Part shown: positions 13,325-16,494 of the stretch, piece after piece | How the letters are laid out: every line of letters begins with the position of its first letter | Numbering within the stretch: position 1 is the stretch's first letter | Assembly (NCBI GenBank): GCA_947177325.1 | Contig: CAMWUH010000018.1 | Location: 1-16,494, forward strand | Origin: an uncultured Bacteroidales bacterium | Lineage (GTDB): Bacteria > Bacteroidota > Bacteroidia > Bacteroidales > Muribaculaceae | Length of the DNA: 16,494 nucleotides | Reading direction: 5' to 3' | Notes under the pieces: model-generated | Databases searched by the model: none | What the model saw: only the letters and a program-made list of their open reading frames with translations | What the model was told of the DNA's origin: nothing | Position numbers and translations under genes: made by a program

Positions 13325-14785
13325 TTATAGATTCTGCTTTGCGAGGCGGCGGTTGCGGGCCAACACTGTCAGGTTGTGGTCGGCATCTTTGACTCCGGCC
13401 TCTTTGGCTTGGAGCAGCAGGCGCTCGGCAGTGTCAAGGTCTCCTCGGTTCATCGCCACTACGCCGCGAGCCTGAATTGCTTCGGGACTGTCGCCCGCTT
13501 TGAGAAGATATTGCTCGGCTTTAGCGTAATCGCCTGCAGTGATAGCGGCTGCTGCTGCATTGAGGTTGGCGGTGGGGTCGTCGGGGTAGGTGTTGACTGC
13601 TATGAGCATTGCCTCGTTAAATTCGGGCGAGCCCGGTTGGTAGGTGTTGGCCACCAGGAACATTTCGTTTAACGACACGTTGCCCGGATTGACTTTCATT
13701 ATTTCAGCAGTTTCTTCTACTGTAAACGAGCGTACCACATATTTTATTTTGTAGTCGGAGCGACGCAGAGCAGGATACATCTCGTGGAGCATTATGACGT
13801 AGCTGTTGGGATAGTAGGTCTCGAGCTTACGGTCTTTAGCGTCGGGAGCAAGATCGGAGTCGATAATCTCCAGCAATTCTGCTTTTTGCGGAAGGGTGGC
13901 AAGGTCGGCTGCCTCAACCATCCGGCGCAAACCGACCCAGTCTTCAGGCGTGTAGCCGGTGGTGAAGAGGTTGGAGGGGAGATTGTATTGTGCTTTCACA
14001 TATTCGGTCAACGAAGCTGCACGGCCTGATGCCAATCGGGTGTTGAGCGCGTAGGTGCCTTCGGGCGATGCGAAACCGTGGATGTTGATTTCGGTGATTT
14101 CAACCGTCGGGTCATCCTTAACGAGGTCAATCGATTTGGTGATTCGGCGAATTTCAGCGGCGTTGTTGCGGAAATCGGGGAGAATGTTGGTTTTGGCAAC
14201 CACGAATTCCACGTAGGCCGAGCCCTCGATGGCGCGCGCTTTAACCGCTTCTACGGCCGGAGTGACAAAGGTCATGATGACCGGCTCGGCAGGGGTGTTG
14301 TCGAAAAGACCCACGCGCAGCTTGTCCTGGTCGCGGAGCACACCGCATCCGCAGAGGTCTTCGGCGATGACGATGTTGCAGAAGTCCATCCAGGGCTCGT
14401 AGTGCGAGCCGTAGTCAAGAGCGATTGATTGCTCGGAGTTGTTGACGCGACGGATAACGCCGTTGTTTTCGCGGTGGCGCTTCGGCTCGCGTTCCCATTT
14501 GATCTGGGCATTGCGGCCGTTAAGGATAATAGGGGTGAGGGCCACTTGTTGACCCTCCTCTTCGCCCACAATCATGGGCGTATAGATAATTTGCTCGTTA
14601 GAGCCGAGGTTAACGCTTGAGAAGTCGAGCTTGAAGCTGACATTGAGGTTGTCGTTGGCGCGGGAAATGTTCATATCCTGCACCTTGAGGCTGCTGAGAG
14701 TGCTTGCCGAGTCTTTGGCGGCTACCGGGGCGATAGCTGCTGCGGCAGCGAGCAGAAGGGAAATTGTTGATTTCATCAGTGACAT
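13325..14785 (-). CDS. DUF3868-type protein with OmpA-like and C-terminal TPR regions
   Basis: A 486-residue exported protein, second gene of the operon. A signal peptide (about 1-23, ending APVAA) is followed by an N-terminal beta-rich domain (about 30-125, LNVSFKLDFSSVNL...) of the DUF3868 type that recurs next to DUF3575 proteins in Bacteroidales fimbrial loci. A central OmpA-like stretch (about 225-290) reads ITEINIHGFASPEGTYALN with RLASGRAASL, the pattern of periplasmic peptidoglycan-binding OmpA domains. The C-terminus (about 415-478) has TPR-like helical pairs (GDYAKAEQYLLKAG, GDLDTAERLLLQA). Likely role: periplasmic partner of the upstream barrel, linking the pilus system to the cell wall or assisting assembly; this is inference. 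Start: ATG at 14785, or ATG at 14776 three codons later, which gives an equally good signal peptide. It begins 15 bases after the barrel gene, so the two are surely co-transcribed. Confidence 0.87.
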   Translation of the reverse strand: MSLMKSTISLLLAAAAAIAPVAAKDSASTLSSLKVQDMNISRANDNLNVSFKLDFSSVNLGSNEQIIYTPMIVGEEEGQQVALTPIILNGRNAQIKWEREPKRHRENNGVIRRVNNSEQSIALDYGSHYEPWMDFCNIVIAEDLCGCGVLRDQDKLRVGLFDNTPAEPVIMTFVTPAVEAVKARAIEGSAYVEFVVAKTNILPDFRNNAAEIRRITKSIDLVKDDPTVEITEINIHGFASPEGTYALNTRLASGRAASLTEYVKAQYNLPSNLFTTGYTPEDWVGLRRMVEAADLATLPQKAELLEIIDSDLAPDAKDRKLETYYPNSYVIMLHEMYPALRRSDYKIKYVVRSFTVEETAEIMKVNPGNVSLNEMFLVANTYQPGSPEFNEAMLIAVNTYPDDPTANLNAAAAAITAGDYAKAEQYLLKAGDSPEAIQARGVVAMNRGDLDTAERLLLQAKEAGVKDADHNLTVLARNRRLAKQNL

Positions 14786-14800
14786 CGTGGTAAAGCGGGA

Positions 14801-15442
14801 TTAGAACAGATACATAAAGCTGACGGTTGCGCTTGTCGGGCCGACATAGTGGAGCGTGCGCTCGTCGATGATGCGCTTGCAGCGACCGTAGAATTTAAGT
14901 TTTGAATATGCGTAGCCAACAGAGATAGAAGCTTCGAGGTTCCAGTGCTTCGAGAGCATCCATTGGTAGCCGTAGGTAATGCCGCCGCCAACGTACCATC
15001 CTTCAACGTGGCGCCCTTTGTTTTGCTCCGAAGTGAGGTTGGGCCATCCGTTTTCGGCCGATGCGGGGTCGGCGGGGTCGGGGTGCTCGACAGTGCTTTT
15101 GAAGATGAGCGATTTGAGCGGGAAGTTTACGTTTTTGGCGTTGTACTGACCGCCGAGGGCATTGATGCCGATAAAGTGGCCGGTGAAGCGCTCGCAGAAG
15201 AAGTAGCGATACTCAGGCATGGCATTCCAGAGGTGGAAGTGACGGTCGTTGGAGAAGTCCCATGGATTTAAAGCACCGGCCACGCTGATTGTTGATTTGC
15301 GGCCGACGCTGAATTCTATGCCGAGGTTGGGGTTGGTTGTGCCCCAGCCAAGGAGATTTGACTTGATGCCGAAATTCTGCGCGTTGAGCGACAGGGCGCT
15401 GACGGCGAGCAGAATGAGAGCTATCCAGTGACAACGTTTCAT
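14801..15442 (-). CDS. DUF3575-type outer-membrane beta-barrel protein
   Basis: A 213-residue protein, first gene of the fimbrial operon. The signal peptide (about 1-21, ending SLNA before QNFG) is followed by FGIKSNLLGWGTTNPNLGIEF, the opening strands characteristic of DUF3575 proteins. Alternating beta strands follow (EYRYFFCERFTGHFIGI, GWYVGGGITYGYQWML, WNLEASISVGYAY), and the protein ends in VSFMYLF with a terminal Phe, the usual signal for outer-membrane barrel insertion. It is probably a small barrel of about eight strands. In Bacteroidales it commonly precedes a DUF3868/OmpA-like gene in fimbrial clusters, as here. Its biochemical role is unknown; pairing with the next gene suggests an outer-membrane to peptidoglycan complex for pilus biogenesis. 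A promoter-like sequence lies about 225 bases upstream. Confidence 0.88.
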   Translation of the reverse strand: MKRCHWIALILLAVSALSLNAQNFGIKSNLLGWGTTNPNLGIEFSVGRKSTISVAGALNPWDFSNDRHFHLWNAMPEYRYFFCERFTGHFIGINALGGQYNAKNVNFPLKSLIFKSTVEHPDPADPASAENGWPNLTSEQNKGRHVEGWYVGGGITYGYQWMLSKHWNLEASISVGYAYSKLKFYGRCKRIIDERTLHYVGPTSATVSFMYLF

Positions 15443-15666
15443 AAGTTATGACAGGTGATAACGGAGTTGTTATGAGTTAGGTCAGTGATTGAGTTATTCA
15501 GTTAGGTGGTCAAGCTGCAGGGCGGTGAGAGCGCCGGGAGCTAAGGAGGGTCAAGTAAAGTGGGTTAACTTTTGTTGGTTTAAGGTTAGGGGGGTAAAGC
15601 CTTGGGCTTTTGTCCTGTTGAGTCAGTTAACTTATTGGTTTCTTGTGCTTGGAACAATATTAATGG

Positions 15667-15701
15667 CAAAATTACGATTTTTTTAAATATTGTGCAACAA
15701 A
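15667..15701 (-). promoter_or_regulatory. Probable promoter of the fimbrial operon
   Basis: Read on the minus strand, TAATTTTG (15674-15667) is an exact match to the Bacteroidetes -7 consensus TAnnTTTG. TTG (15697-15695) lies 20 bases upstream as a -33 box, with a TTTG also at 15701-15698. Transcription would start near 15660, leaving a leader of roughly 215 bases before the first operon gene. Confidence 0.6.
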
Positions 15702-15865
15702 TTTTATGCCAATTTTGTGTTAAAAATCACTGATAAATCAAAAAATCATTGTGAGTGGCTCTGTTACCCCATTTTTCGCAGAGAAAAAGCCGGCGCCGGG
15801 TAGCCATAACTGACTTGTAATTTTGATTTCTATATGATTTCCCCCTCCCATATAATAAAAAGAAT

Positions 15866-15896
15866 TTTCAACACTTACTTATTTTTATTAACTTTG
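15866..15896 (+). promoter_or_regulatory. Probable promoter of the YrdC-family gene
   Basis: TAACTTTG (15889-15896) matches the Bacteroidetes -7 consensus TAnnTTTG exactly. TTTC (15866-15869), 19 bases upstream, is a near-match to the -33 TTTG. The ATG at 15965 follows about 70 bases downstream. Confidence 0.65.
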
Positions 15897-15964
15897 CATA
15901 AGGGTTAGAACTCCCACAAGGTTTAATCAACGCATTACACATATATATATTATATATAGACACA

Positions 15965-16494
15965 ATGACTTTCGACGAGGATATCAAGCAAGCTGTGGCC
16001 ACTCTGAAACGGGGCGGACTGATTCTTTATCCCACCGACACCGTGTGGGGCATCGGTTGCGACGCTACCAACAGCGACGCTGTGGAGCGTGTCTATAAGC
16101 TCAAACAGCGAGCCGACTCAAAAGCTCTGATTTTATTGGCTGCCGATGTTGACGGCGTTTGGCAAGCGGTGGAGAATATCCCGGAGGTTGCCGAGCAGAT
16201 GATTGAAGCCGTTGTCACCCCAACGACCATTATCTACGACCATGCTTCGCCTCTGGTGAGTCGTAAAGCTGTGGCCGACGACGGTTCGATTGCCGTCAGG
16301 GTAACCTCCGAGCGCTATTCACGGGAATTATGCCGCAGGCTTCGCCGTCCGCTGGTATCCACTTCGGCCAATATCAGCGGAGCTCCCTCCGCTGCTACAT
16401 TTGCGGAAATTTCCCCCGATATAATTGCCGGAGTTGATTATGTGGCCGTATATCGCCGCGACGACACAACTCCCGCCACCCCCTCCTCCATTAT
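15965..16494 (+). CDS. YrdC/Sua5-family L-threonylcarbamoyladenylate synthase, 5' part
   Basis: The reading frame is open from the ATG at 15965 to the right edge (176 codons seen, no stop), so the gene is cut by the window. The enzyme makes threonylcarbamoyl-AMP from threonine, bicarbonate and ATP, the first step of the t6A37 modification in ANN-decoding tRNAs; it is cytosolic. Family signatures seen are GGLILYPTDTVWGIGCDA (about 17-34), the KQR...SKALILL segment (about 47-57), SIAVRV, and LVSTSANISGAPS. A single YrdC domain of about 190-200 residues would end just beyond the edge, making it TsaC/YwlC-like. A longer Sua5 form or a YciO paralogue cannot be excluded. It is divergent from the fimbrial operon, has its own promoter, and is probably unrelated to pilus function. 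Confidence 0.92.
   Translation, partial: MTFDEDIKQAVATLKRGGLILYPTDTVWGIGCDATNSDAVERVYKLKQRADSKALILLAADVDGVWQAVENIPEVAEQMIEAVVTPTTIIYDHASPLVSRKAVADDGSIAVRVTSERYSRELCRRLRRPLVSTSANISGAPSAATFAEISPDIIAGVDYVAVYRRDDTTPATPSSI

Larger units (their letters stand above)
15443..15964. other. 522-bp divergent intergenic region
   Basis: No gene is seen. The half nearest the fimbrial operon (15443-15660) would be a long 5' leader. It has gttaggt at 15476-15482 and 15501-15507, gttaactt at 15564-15571 and 15626-15633, and a small hairpin aaagcc-ttg-ggcttt (15596-15610). Promoters facing left (15667-15701) and right (15866-15896) lie in the AT-rich half. I looked for paired inverted repeats that would mark an invertible phase-variation promoter and saw none. 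Confidence 0.6.

Noticed and set aside
15790..15799. ccggcgccgg palindrome followed by a T-run on the minus strand as a terminator
   Set aside because: The palindrome is perfect but has no loop, so it cannot form a useful RNA hairpin. It is likely chance in a short GC-rich patch.
15443..15964. Invertible (phase-variable) promoter for the fimbrial operon
   Set aside because: Bacteroidales surface operons often have one, but I found no pair of inverted repeats bracketing the promoter, and no invertase gene is in the window.

Overview
The window looks like a Bacteroidales chromosome, most likely a gut lineage such as Muribaculaceae; the lineage is inferred from gene content, without a phylogenetic marker. 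Supporting signs are TAnnTTTG-type promoter elements, absence of Shine-Dalgarno sequences, outer-membrane lipoproteins with short lipoboxes, and a complete Mfa/FimA-type (type V) fimbrial operon.

Layout. (1) Positions 1-1302 form a palindrome-rich repeat region. It contains one intact IS200-like/REP-associated Y1 (HUH) transposase gene (284-733) embedded in a mirrored set of hairpins (94-940). A second, gene-less copy of the same element follows (988-1280). A partial copy enters from the left edge (1-93). (2) Positions 1303-1488 are a short non-coding junction. (3) Positions 1489-15442 hold six genes on the minus strand. Read in transcription order they are: a DUF3575-type outer-membrane beta-barrel, a DUF3868/OmpA-like/TPR protein, an Mfa1-like major fimbrillin, an FimB/Mfa2-family anchor lipoprotein, and two very large lipoproteins (1061 and 1686 aa) that I interpret as fimbrial tip or adhesin subunits. 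(4) Positions 15443-15964 are a divergent intergenic region with a promoter facing each way. (5) From 15965 to the right edge is the start of a plus-strand YrdC/Sua5-family (threonylcarbamoyl-AMP synthase) gene, truncated by the window.

How the genes work together. The barrel and the OmpA-like protein probably form an envelope module tied to pilus assembly or anchoring. The Mfa1-like protein would polymerise into the shaft after outer-membrane lipoprotein export and arginine-directed processing. The Mfa2-like protein would cap or anchor the base. The two giant lipoproteins would sit at the tip. Both giants carry modules that read like starch/glycan-binding folds (SusE/SusF-like repeats and CBM26-like modules), which suggests a glycan-binding pilus.

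The most unusual signals are four: a 162-nt stretch before the major fimbrillin gene with no G at all in the mRNA sense; a strong GC-rich hairpin between the major subunit and the anchor/tip genes that could set subunit stoichiometry; the glycan-binding-like tip proteins; and the autonomous/non-autonomous pair of hairpin elements around the Y1 transposase.
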